Positions 14,578 to 22,684 of a stretch of DNA of 43,539 nt are shown here, one piece after another (position 1 is the first letter of the stretch; the number at the start of each line of letters is the position of its first letter). Origin of the DNA: Clostridia bacterium (lineage in GTDB: Bacteria; Bacillota; Clostridia; Oscillospirales; Acutalibacteraceae). The DNA lies in assembly GCA_017626295.1 (NCBI GenBank), contig JAGAJB010000026.1, forward strand, positions 1-43,539, written 5' to 3'. Below the pieces are notes generated by a model. The model saw only the letters and a program-made list of their open reading frames with translations, searched no databases and was not told the origin of the DNA. The position numbers and the translations under genes were made by a program.

Positions 14578-14910
14578 TCATTTGTTCATTTTCTCCAGTA
14601 ATTCGGAAAAATCAAGATTCGCGTCATATTTTTCATTTTTCCCGTAAATTTCCGCCTTTCTTTTACCGCCTTTAGATGCATTTTCGGCATTCTTTTTACA
14701 CCGTTCTTCATAAGCCGCTTTATCTCGGTCAATTGCGTTTTTGATAAATGTAAAAACCAGGTATAACGTTTTGTTTTCAAATTCCGGTTCTTCTTCGTTT
14801 TTTGCGTACTTCACCATTGCTCTGAATAACTCCCCCAATTCCGCGTTATCAAGGCAACTAAACGGTTCCTCCCAATCAAAATAAACTAAAAAACTTTTCT
14901 TGTCAGCCAT
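14578..14910 (-). CDS. DUF6291-type phage replication-associated protein, truncated
   Basis: 110 residues from MADKKSFLVYFDWEEPFSCLDNAELGELFRAM, with AAGGAAAA upstream; an earlier in-frame ATG is unsupported. The whole visible protein is the DUF6291 N-terminal domain (FENKTLYLVFTFIKNAIDRDKAAYEERCKKNAENASKGGK). This domain is found in phage proteins of Clostridia near replication genes and usually continues into a longer variable C-terminus. Here it stops after KMNK, and degraded coding sequence continues beyond. It is isolated between a repeat island and the peptidoglycan-binding operon, 3 kb from the prophage late module. It may be a scrap of the early region of that prophage (inference). 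Confidence 0.7.
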   Translation of the reverse strand: MADKKSFLVYFDWEEPFSCLDNAELGELFRAMVKYAKNEEEPEFENKTLYLVFTFIKNAIDRDKAAYEERCKKNAENASKGGKRKAEIYGKNEKYDANLDFSELLEKMNK

Positions 14911-14989
14911 TAAAATATAGTTTTCCTTTCTTTTTTTATTTTGATTATAAACCCGAAAATTGACGATTTCTACCAAGTTTGGAGTTTTT

Positions 14990-15751
14990 TAATTAGGGGC
15001 AAAGCCGATTTTAATTCGTAATGCGTAATTCGTAATGCGTAATTAAAGGGGCAAGCCGATTATAGATTAAGTTGCGGTGTTGCGAAGCCTTATCATCCCT
15101 GTTTGCTTGCAAATAGGGAGGGGGACCGTTCTCCGATATAATTGTTGTTTTTTGTATATTTACCACGGGTGATAAAGTTTTTTGTTGTATAAAAGTTCGG
15201 GCAGAATGGTGGTGGGTAGTTCACTGACTGCTATTCTTCATTTGGATAGGACCACTTATCCCCGTAAGGTACGCACCTGTGCGTACCACTGAGATAAAGA
15301 CATATTAAATGAAGCGCGAAGCCTATCCCTCTTGCAAATCTTTGATTTGTAGGAGGGTGGCACCGCAGGTGACGGGTGGTACCTTCTCGCGGGACGAATA
15401 GATTCGTCCCTTACGGTAGTTAATCGCTCTATACACCCAAAGAATAACCGCGAGAGAACTACCCACCACCGCTGTCGCGGTCCCCCTCCCTATTCCGACA
15501 AAGTCGAAACAGGGATGATAAAACATTGTTCTATCCGACTGAAGAATAACCGCGAGAGAACTACCCACCACCGCTGTCGCGGTCCCCCTCCCTATTTGCA
15601 AGCAAACAGGGATGATAAGGCTTCGCAACACATCAACTTTATTTTAAATTGCCAATGCAGTTCCGATAATTACGTATTACGAATTACGCATTACGAATTA
15701 TAATCGGCGTTAGCCCCGAAATTTTGCATTTTGCATTCTGCATTTTGCATT
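14990..15751. repeat. Repeat island B: inverted partner of island A with nested hairpin modules
   Basis: No gene. The left border has heptamers (ATTCGTA/ATGCGTA), then an arm with GTTGCGGTGTTGCGAAGCC, stem CCCTGTTTGC / GCAAATAGGG and GGGGGACC (about 15068-15127). Inside are a long stem-2 insert, a module with a CAAATC / GATTTG stem and an inverted tandem of two modules containing ACCGC / GCGGT. The right arm is at about 15581-15640, followed by ATTACG heptamers and TTTTGCA heptamers. Its left part is the reverse complement of the right part of island A and its right part of the left of A. The two islands thus form a long inverted repeat around the 12.2-15.0 kb block. Confidence 0.75.
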
Positions 15752-15752
15752 A

Positions 15753-15786
15753 AAAAAACCGCCCGACACTTCTGTCGGACGGTTTT
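15753..15786 (-). terminator. Intrinsic terminator of the E2-type acyltransferase gene
   Basis: AAAACCGCCCGACA pairs with TGTCGGACGGTTTT around a short TTC loop (one mismatch). It lies 3 bp beyond the stop in the minus direction and ends in a T-run. Confidence 0.8.
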
Positions 15787-15789
15787 AAA

Positions 15790-16719
15790 TCAAGCATTAT
15801 GGTTAAGTATTTCTTCGGGATTGTTGAAGAACTCGTTGAGTTTTGTAAGGAAGGGTCTGACCTCACCGAAGTCAAGCGCTCTGTGGTCGAAGCAAATGTT
15901 AATGGGAAGAATTGTTCTTATTTCGACCTGTTCATTACCGTTTTCATCGGCAATAACAACAGGTTTTCTCTGCAAAGCACCTATACCGATAGCGCAAATC
16001 TGAGGGGGAATAACCATGAGCATAGCACATTCACCGGAAAGCCCTCTTGAATCTGCACCGATATTGGAAACTGTAATAGTACCCTGTTTAAGATCTTTGT
16101 ATGTAATTCTCTCGGTTTCGGGAATAGCCTCGTAAGCCTTTTTCTCTGCACCTTTGAGAAGTTGGATTTTATGACGTTTATTTGTATTTGCACCGTAAAG
16201 TCTTTTGATAGCCTTAAGAATATGACCTTTTTTAAGTTTGTCAACAGTATCACGGAAAGAAACCGAGTAAAGAGCCTCAGTAAGATTAGTCTTTTCAAGT
16301 CTGCGGTTAATATCTGCCTGATAATCAGCAATTTCCATAAGGGTTTTGTTACCCATATCTTTCATTGTGATTGTCATCATTTCGCCGCTGGGTAATGTCC
16401 ACGGAACAGAAATATCGATATTATCAAATACAGTAACCTTACCTCTTACAAGACCTTTTTCGTAATGCATATGCGCATTGATAACAGGGTCAACCTCAAT
16501 TGCCTCCGCAATAGCCTTAAGAAGAACAGCATTAAATGTAACCTTATTACCGTTAGGACTTTTGTTTTCAGTCGAAAACTTCTTAAATTCAGCAACGAAC
16601 TCAGTAACGTCAGGTTCAAAAAGATAACTTACGTGGGGAATATTCTGCCAACTTTCAGTAGTCATATTGGCAACGATTTTACGCTGAATTCCAAATCTCG
16701 TAATACTTTTTACCGCCAT
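15790..16719 (-). CDS. Stand-alone 2-oxoacid dehydrogenase acyltransferase (E2 catalytic domain)
   Basis: 309 residues, ATG after AAGGGTGA. The sequence corresponds only to the catalytic domain of E2 acyltransferases: an N-terminal PHVSYLFEPDVTEFVAEFKK region, TFNAVLLKAIAEAI, NIDISVPWTLPSGEMM and TITVSNIGADSRG. The active-site region reads CFDHRALDFGEV. The catalytic His and Asp of HxxxDG are present, but the following Gly is replaced by Phe. No lipoyl or E1/E3-binding domain is encoded and no E1 or E3 gene is nearby, so it is unlikely to work in a standard 2-oxoacid dehydrogenase complex. It is probably a trimeric CoA-dependent acyltransferase like CAT, of unknown acceptor. Confidence 0.75.
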   Translation of the reverse strand: MAVKSITRFGIQRKIVANMTTESWQNIPHVSYLFEPDVTEFVAEFKKFSTENKSPNGNKVTFNAVLLKAIAEAIEVDPVINAHMHYEKGLVRGKVTVFDNIDISVPWTLPSGEMMTITMKDMGNKTLMEIADYQADINRRLEKTNLTEALYSVSFRDTVDKLKKGHILKAIKRLYGANTNKRHKIQLLKGAEKKAYEAIPETERITYKDLKQGTITVSNIGADSRGLSGECAMLMVIPPQICAIGIGALQRKPVVIADENGNEQVEIRTILPINICFDHRALDFGEVRPFLTKLNEFFNNPEEILNHNA

Positions 16720-16842
16720 AAATTTTCACCCTTAAAAAAATAAAATATTGTTATAAGACCTGCAACAAGCCTTTATTATGAGTACTGCGTGAAGAAAAAT
16801 GCGTTTTAAAACAACTTTCACCCAATACAATACTTTGGTATA

Positions 16843-16872
16843 ATTATATCAAAACTAGTGAATGAATGTCAA
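16843..16872 (-). promoter_or_regulatory. Promoter of the E2-type acyltransferase gene
   Basis: Minus-strand TTGACA, 18-base spacer, TATAAT; both boxes match consensus. The leader is about 115 bases long and shows no clear riboswitch fold. Confidence 0.7.
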
Positions 16873-16997
16873 TTCACATCTCAAAAAAATTTGCCTTACA
16901 ATCCAAATTCTGCCATTTTGTACAAAGTGAATTTTTTCATTTTGTATATTACGCTTTAATATAGAATAGTGTTGTTAAAATATTGTTAATATTTCCG

Positions 16998-17003
16998 TAT
17001 AAT
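16998..17003 (+). promoter_or_regulatory. Candidate -10 box of the ABC-DUF1854-ABC cluster
   Basis: TATAAT lies about 78 bases before the first ABC gene in the 361-base divergent gap. The -35 at 17-base spacing is only TTAAAA, and a better TTGTTA sits 20 bases away. The rest of the gap is A+T-rich with nothing else I recognise. Confidence 0.35.
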
Positions 17004-17080
17004 TTATATATGTCACTTGTCATTTAAAGAGCGATATGGTAAAATATGGGGTACGAATTCAGCAACATTTTTGGGAGAAA

Positions 17081-19477
17081 ATGATGGAAATATTAAACAA
17101 AATCTTATATAAACTTCATATCAAAAAGCCTCCCCGTTCGCATAAAGGGGAGCGAGAACTTTTACCCCCGCCAGTAAAGGATATACTGGAAAAAGAAAAC
17201 CTTGATACCTCTTCGGTTATATTTTCCTTAAAGACCGATATGTGCGGTGCGGAAGAGTACGGCGACGTGTATATTTTCTTCGATGAAAAAGGCATTTACA
17301 CCGCAGAAATTGAAGAGCCGATAAAACCTAAAAAAAATAAAAAGAAACTCGATTTCAAACCGAAACTTTTAAAACTCACATCAATACCCATAGATGAAAT
17401 AGATGAAGTTTTCGCCGAGCAGTACCTTGCCACAGGTCAACTTACCTACACCTGCAAAGGCGAATACTATTCTTTGGGTTATTTCTCAATAGGACTTCTT
17501 GAAAGAGCCGATAATTTCAGAAGAATATTCAATGCATTCAAGCAGAACAAAGACCACGAACAGTACCTTAACAATGACACCGGAAACGCTTGTGAAAAAT
17601 GCGGTACCCCTATCCCCAAAGGTCTTAAATACTGCAAAGACTGTGTTGATAAAAAATCCACGGTAAAACGCCTTTTCTCATTTTTCGGTGATGTAAAATG
17701 GAAAATGATATTTATGATTTGTGCCGTGCTTTTCAGCAGTGCAATAAATCTTATTTTGCCGAAGTTCAGCACGCAGAAACTTTACGACGAAGTCCTTAAC
17801 ACAAGCAACACCTTGGGTTATGATGCTTTGTTAAAGGGTCTGTTTTCCGTTGTTCTTACAATGGCGGCTTTAAAAATAACACACCAGTTATTTACTCTTT
17901 TTTACCAGTACATTGTAGCGGGTATTCTTCCCGAGGTTGTTTACGGCATAAAACTTAAAATTTTCAAGGCAATGCAGAGCCTTTCCGTAGGTTTTTACAC
18001 CCACAAGCAAACAGGCTCACTTATGGACAGAGTAACAAGGGATGCCAACAACATTTATTGGTTCTTTGTTGACGGTTTCCCCTACCTTATTGCAAACGCA
18101 GTCACGGTTGCAGGCTTGATTGTGATAATGTTCTTCACAAGCGCAAAACTCACACTGACTATTTTAAGTGCCACAGTTTTTATACTCGTTCTGTACCCCA
18201 TAGTAAATAAAAAGTTCAGAAAACTTCACCACAGGGTATGGGTGCAAAATTCAAGGCTCACTTCAAAAGTCAGCGATAACATAAACGGACACAGAATCAT
18301 AAAAGCCTTTTCAAAAGAAAATGATGAACTTGACGAATTCGGAAAAATCAGTTCAGGTCTTCTGAATGCGGAAATAAAATCCGCAAACACGGAAAGCACC
18401 GTTTTCCCCATACTTTCAATTCTTATTTATTTAATAAGTGCAGTTGTTTTAGGCTACGGCGGTATACTTTGCATAGTACATAAAGAAATCACCGTAGGTG
18501 AACTTCTCACTTTCGTTGTTTATCTTCAGATGCTTCAAGCCCCCATTGAATTTCTTTCCTGGGTCACTACCTGGTGGGCTCGTTGCGTGGATTCCGCACA
18601 GCGTGTTTTTGAAATAATGGACACAGAGCCCGACGTTAAAGATAAAGATAACCCCATCATTCTTGACGATTTCAAAGGCTCTGTGGAACTTCAGGAACTT
18701 CAGTTTGAGTATGAGCCTGCACACCCCATAATAAAAAATCTTTCTTTAAAAATCGAAGCAGGCGAAATGCTCGGCATCGTAGGTAAAACAGGTGCAGGTA
18801 AAACAACCATTTCAAACCTTATTGCAAGGCTTTACGACCCCAAAGAAGGGGTTGTAAAAATTGACGGAATAGACGTAAAAGACCTTTCTTCCAAACAGTT
18901 ACGAAGAAATATCGGTATTGTTTCGCAGGATATTTTCTTATTTATGGGAACTATTGCGGATAATATCCGCTATGCAAGACCCGATGCCACCAATGACGAA
19001 GTAATTGCCGCGGCAAAAGCCGCTTCGGCTCACTCCTTTATTTCAAAACTTCCCGACGGATACGAAACTTACGTAGGCTCGGGCGGTAAGGGTTTATCGG
19101 GCGGTGAACGTCAAAGAATTTCAATAGCGAGAACCATTATCCAAAACCCGAAAATCTTAATTCTCGACGAGGCAACTGCCGCAATGGATACGGAAACAGA
19201 GCGCAACATTCAGAACTCCCTTTCGCAGTTAAAATCAGGCAGAACTACTATTGCTATTGCCCACCGTCTTTCCACTTTGCGCGATGCAGATAAACTTGCG
19301 GTTATCGACGAAGGCGAGTGTATCGAGTTCGGCACTTACGAGGAACTTATGGAGAAAAAAGGCGCTTATTACAATATGTTTAAATTACAGGAGGAAGCAC
19401 TTCGCTTTATCGGTATAGGCGAAGAATCTTCCCGCGAAACCGACGAAAAGGAGCATGAACACAATGAGCAACGATAA
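17081..19477 (+). CDS. ABC half-exporter with N-terminal cytoplasmic domain and zinc ribbon (first of pair)
   Basis: 798 residues from MMEILNKILYKL after GGGAG; the open frame begins earlier without a ribosome site. Residues ~1-165 form a soluble, beta-rich region of pleckstrin-like appearance. Residues 171-188 form a zinc ribbon CEKCGTPIPKGLKYCKDC. Then come six predicted membrane helices (type I ABC exporter fold) and a nucleotide-binding domain with Walker A GKTGAGKT near 568, signature LSGGERQRISIARTI, Walker B ILILDEATAAMD and the H-loop AHRLS. All catalytic motifs are intact. It overlaps the DUF1854 gene, and a second similar transporter follows, so a heterodimeric exporter is likely. 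NCBI has called related clusters cyanophycin-metabolism-associated, but no cyanophycin gene is present here, so the substrate is unknown. Confidence 0.85.
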   Translation: MMEILNKILYKLHIKKPPRSHKGERELLPPPVKDILEKENLDTSSVIFSLKTDMCGAEEYGDVYIFFDEKGIYTAEIEEPIKPKKNKKKLDFKPKLLKLTSIPIDEIDEVFAEQYLATGQLTYTCKGEYYSLGYFSIGLLERADNFRRIFNAFKQNKDHEQYLNNDTGNACEKCGTPIPKGLKYCKDCVDKKSTVKRLFSFFGDVKWKMIFMICAVLFSSAINLILPKFSTQKLYDEVLNTSNTLGYDALLKGLFSVVLTMAALKITHQLFTLFYQYIVAGILPEVVYGIKLKIFKAMQSLSVGFYTHKQTGSLMDRVTRDANNIYWFFVDGFPYLIANAVTVAGLIVIMFFTSAKLTLTILSATVFILVLYPIVNKKFRKLHHRVWVQNSRLTSKVSDNINGHRIIKAFSKENDELDEFGKISSGLLNAEIKSANTESTVFPILSILIYLISAVVLGYGGILCIVHKEITVGELLTFVVYLQMLQAPIEFLSWVTTWWARCVDSAQRVFEIMDTEPDVKDKDNPIILDDFKGSVELQELQFEYEPAHPIIKNLSLKIEAGEMLGIVGKTGAGKTTISNLIARLYDPKEGVVKIDGIDVKDLSSKQLRRNIGIVSQDIFLFMGTIADNIRYARPDATNDEVIAAAKAASAHSFISKLPDGYETYVGSGGKGLSGGERQRISIARTIIQNPKILILDEATAAMDTETERNIQNSLSQLKSGRTTIAIAHRLSTLRDADKLAVIDEGECIEFGTYEELMEKKGAYYNMFKLQEEALRFIGIGEESSRETDEKEHEHNEQR

Positions 19478-19967
19478 ACTTAAAATTGAATTCTTAAAAC
19501 CCGAAAACTGTGTTTTTTCCTTTAACAGTAACGGTTTTCTTGTAATGACTCTGGAGGGCGAGTTAAAGGGCAGAGTAAAACTTATCCGCACCTACCCCTA
19601 TTCACTTACTGATGAATACATCTGCGTTCACGATTTGGACGATAACGAAATCGGTATAATAAGGGATTTAAAAGAACTTGACCAAAACTCAAAAGAAAGT
19701 GCCGAAAAAGAACTTCAAAACCGCTACTACTGCCCTACCGTCACCGCGGTAAAAAGCGTAAAAGAGCGAATGGGTCACTTTTACTTTCAGACTGTTGTTG
19801 ACGGCAAGGAAAAGAACTTCACCGTCCGTGACATAACAAGAAATATGCGTTTTGCATCAGACGATACACTGCTTATCTTTGATATGGACGGCAACAGATA
19901 CATCATACCCGAATTTGAAAAAATCGAATCTAAAAGCAAACGGCTTCTCGAACCGTATTTATATTGA
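19464..19967 (+). CDS. DUF1854 protein linked to ABC exporters
   Basis: 167 residues from MSNDKLKIEF, with AAAAGGAG about 10 bases upstream; an ATG three codons earlier is too close to that site. The DUF1854 pattern is clear: RTYPYSLTDEYICVHDLDDNEIGIIRDLKEL, then RYYCPTVTAVKSVKERMGHFYFQTVVDGKEKNFTVRDITRN, then LLIFDMDGNRYIIPEFEKIESKSKRLLEPYL. Proteins of this family are encoded beside ABC exporters in many bacteria; their function is not established. It is soluble, without membrane segments. The gene overlaps the end of the first ABC gene and touches the start of the second, so the three are made together and may form one complex. Confidence 0.85.
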   Translation: MSNDKLKIEFLKPENCVFSFNSNGFLVMTLEGELKGRVKLIRTYPYSLTDEYICVHDLDDNEIGIIRDLKELDQNSKESAEKELQNRYYCPTVTAVKSVKERMGHFYFQTVVDGKEKNFTVRDITRNMRFASDDTLLIFDMDGNRYIIPEFEKIESKSKRLLEPYLY

Positions 19968-19969
19968 TT

Positions 19970-22126
19970 ATGAAAGAGATTATTGCACATTTTGATATTT
20001 CCCCCAAAGGTGAATATTGTGACGGCGTGCTTTCTTTCAAAGACGGCGTTATTACAAAAACCCTTGAGGGCAAGGAAGAAAAATTTAATACAGATAACAT
20101 TTCTGAAGCAGTTCAGTATACCGATGTGGGTTGCGGATGGTTAGAGTTGAAACCCAAAGGTGCAAAGGATGACGGCAGCGAAAACATTGCAATTTGCCGT
20201 TTTTCAATGACTTGCGTCGGCGAAATCGGTGAGTTTGTAAAGGTGCTTAACCACCTTTTTGAAACAGGCGAAACTCTGGATATTAACACCTCCGACTTAC
20301 CCGTTTGCCCCAAATGCCACAGGCACTATTTACGCGGTATGAATATGTGTATGTTCTGCGTAAAAAAATCCTACGTATTTTCCCGCGCTTTCGGATTTTT
20401 TAAACCCTACGTAAAGTCAGTTGTTCTCACGGGGCTTTTACTTACGGTTGCGAATGTACTTTCAGCCGTAATGCCCCTTTTCAATTCCATTCTTATTGAC
20501 GATTATCTTGTACCCACCGCTGACGCAACACCTTTTTTCCAATCGCGGACAACGGGTATTATTTCAATAGCCGTTATTATGGCTTGCGTTTTCGCATTGT
20601 CGCAAGTTATCAATATTTTCAGTTCGCGCATTTCAAATAAGATAGGCTCGCGTTTTTCAAGCGATTTGCGTAATATAGTTTACGGCAAGATACAGGAACT
20701 CTCTTTAACCGCAATGTCAAAAAGGTCTGCTGGTAACCTTATAACGAGGGTCACCAACGATACCGAACGCGTAAAAGAATTTTTTAATCAACAGGGTCGT
20801 TATCTCATACAACAGGTAATTATGTTTACCGTTATTTTGACAATTCTTTTCCGTACCAACGTACTGCTTACGGTTGTTGTTCTTATCCCCGTGCCCATCG
20901 GTGCGCTTATGATGACACGCTTCCGCCACGCAACGCGGGTGCGCTACTTTAAACAATGGCGCATAAACTCGAAAGCCACCTCGATTCTCCACGATATAAT
21001 TAAGGGAATAAGGGTAGTAAAAGCCTTCGGTAACGAAGAAAGAGAAATCGAAAAATTTGCCAACGTTTCAAAGAAACTCGCTAAAGTCAGCGCCTCAAAC
21101 GAAAAGTTCTGGGCGGTAACGTTCCCCCTTGTAGGTAATTTTATGGCTCTTGGTGAATTCCTTGTACTGATAATCGGCGGTAAAATGGTGCTTGACGGTA
21201 CGCTTACATTGGGCGAACTTACACGCTTCAACTTATATCTCGCTTACCTTTACGCACCTTTGCGCTGGCTTTCAATGTTCCCCAGACGCCTTGCGGACTG
21301 TACCACAAGCCTTGTTAAGATTTACGAAATCCTTGATGAAGAGCCTGCTGACGAAAAAGAAACGTCTGACATTACGCTAGATGCATCAAAACCCATTGAT
21401 TTTGATAACGTAACATTCGGTTACAAATCCTATGAGCCTGTTCTTAAGAATATAAATCTTCATATTGAGCCCGGTGAAATGATAGGACTTGTAGGTCATT
21501 CGGGCGCAGGTAAATCTACGGTTATAAATCTTTGTATGCGCTTATATGACCCCGGTGTAGGTAAAATCACAATAGGCGGTGTGGATATAAAAACCGTTTC
21601 GCCAAAAGAATTACGCGATAATATAGGCGTGGTTTTTCAGGAAACATATTTGTTCTCCGGCTCTGTTTTCGAGAATATCGCTTATGCCCGCCCCGACGCT
21701 TCACCCGATGAAGTAATAGCCGCCGCCAAAGCAGCAAATGCCCACGAGTTTATTACAAAACTCCCCGACGGATACAATACGGTTATCGGTGAAAACGGCC
21801 ATTCTCTTTCGGGTGGTGAACGTCAGCGAATAAGCATTGCACGTGCAATTCTCAAAAACCCGAAAATACTTATTCTCGACGAGGCAACAAGTTCCCTCGA
21901 CCCCGAAACAGAAATAAAAATTCAGGAAGCACTCACAAGACTTATAGAGGGCAGAACAACCATCGCCATTGCCCACAGGCTTGCAACACTGAGAAACGCA
22001 GACAGGCTTGTAGTTATTGAAAAAGGCAGGGTTGCAGAAGTCGGCTCTCACGAAGAACTTATATCTTTAGGCGGAATTTACAGTAACCTGGTAGCCGCCC
22101 AAAGGCAAACACATTCGTTGCATTAA
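19970..22126 (+). CDS. ABC half-exporter with N-terminal cytoplasmic domain and zinc ribbon (second of pair)
   Basis: 718 residues from MKEIIAHFD; the ATG follows the DUF1854 stop by 2 bases and no strong ribosome site is visible, suggesting coupled translation. The N-terminal ~110 residues are a second soluble beta-rich region, followed by a zinc ribbon at 113-130 (CPKCHRHYLRGMNMCMFC). Then comes a six-helix exporter membrane domain and a nucleotide-binding domain with Walker A GHSGAGKS, LSGGERQRISIARAI, ILILDEATSSLD and AHRLATLR. Both ATP sites of a heterodimer with the first transporter would be complete. The parallel architecture of the two proteins points to a pair that arose by duplication. 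A strong terminator follows. Confidence 0.85.
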   Translation: MKEIIAHFDISPKGEYCDGVLSFKDGVITKTLEGKEEKFNTDNISEAVQYTDVGCGWLELKPKGAKDDGSENIAICRFSMTCVGEIGEFVKVLNHLFETGETLDINTSDLPVCPKCHRHYLRGMNMCMFCVKKSYVFSRAFGFFKPYVKSVVLTGLLLTVANVLSAVMPLFNSILIDDYLVPTADATPFFQSRTTGIISIAVIMACVFALSQVINIFSSRISNKIGSRFSSDLRNIVYGKIQELSLTAMSKRSAGNLITRVTNDTERVKEFFNQQGRYLIQQVIMFTVILTILFRTNVLLTVVVLIPVPIGALMMTRFRHATRVRYFKQWRINSKATSILHDIIKGIRVVKAFGNEEREIEKFANVSKKLAKVSASNEKFWAVTFPLVGNFMALGEFLVLIIGGKMVLDGTLTLGELTRFNLYLAYLYAPLRWLSMFPRRLADCTTSLVKIYEILDEEPADEKETSDITLDASKPIDFDNVTFGYKSYEPVLKNINLHIEPGEMIGLVGHSGAGKSTVINLCMRLYDPGVGKITIGGVDIKTVSPKELRDNIGVVFQETYLFSGSVFENIAYARPDASPDEVIAAAKAANAHEFITKLPDGYNTVIGENGHSLSGGERQRISIARAILKNPKILILDEATSSLDPETEIKIQEALTRLIEGRTTIAIAHRLATLRNADRLVVIEKGRVAEVGSHEELISLGGIYSNLVAAQRQTHSLH

Positions 22127-22130
22127 AAAA

Positions 22131-22152
22131 ACACCCCGAAGGGTGTTTTTTT
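22131..22152 (+). terminator. Intrinsic terminator of the ABC-DUF1854-ABC cluster
   Basis: ACACCC / GGGTGT stem with CGAA loop and a T-run of six to seven, 4 bases after the last stop codon. Confidence 0.85.
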
Positions 22153-22640
22153 AATGCAAAATTCAAAATGCAAAATTCAAAATTATCGGAACTGCGTTGG
22201 CAAATTAAAATAAAGTTGATGTGTTGCGAAGCCTATCATCCCTGTTTCATCTATGATGAAATAGGGAGGGGGACCGCGCCAGCGGTGGTGGGTAGTTCTC
22301 TTTCGGTTTTTCTTCAGTGGGATAGAACAATATTTAGACAAACCATAAAGAAACAATCTTCTACCCAACTGACAACTAATGGTCAGTGAACTACCCACCA
22401 CCATTCCGCCCGAACTTTTATACAACAAAAAACTTTATCACCCGTGGTAAACATACGAAAAACAACAATTATATCGGAGAACGGTCCCCCTCCCTATTTG
22501 CAAGCAAACAGGGATGATAAGGCTTCGCAACACCGCAACTTAACCTATAATCGGCTTGCCCCTTTAATTACGCATTATAATCGGCTTTGCCCCGAAATTT
22601 TGCATTTTGTATTTTGCATTCTGCATTTTGCATTTTTATA
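22153..22640. repeat. Repeat island C: simplest full MITE-like element with heptamer borders
   Basis: No gene. The left border consists of heptamers ATGCAAA/ATTCAAA and the flank TTATCGGAACTGCGTTGGC. The left arm (22212-22275) has stem CCCTGTTTCATC / GATGAAATAGGG and GGGGGACC, followed by an ACCGC GCCA GCGGT hairpin and GGTGGGTAGTTCTC. The centre is about 120 bases with CTGACAACTAATGGTCAG. The right arm (about 22484-22543) is the inverted counterpart, with stem CCCTGTTTGC / GCAAATAGGG. The right border is TTTTGCA heptamers. The element of about 330 bases has terminal inverted repeats of about 60 bases and no coding capacity. Confidence 0.75.
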
Positions 22641-22684
22641 AACTTCCATTTATTATTCACACTCAAAAAACAAACACTATTCTT

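Noticed and set aside
17081-22126. Cyanophycin metabolism cluster
   Set aside because: Database naming of DUF1854 neighbours suggests it, but no cyanophycin synthetase or cyanophycinase is present in the window.
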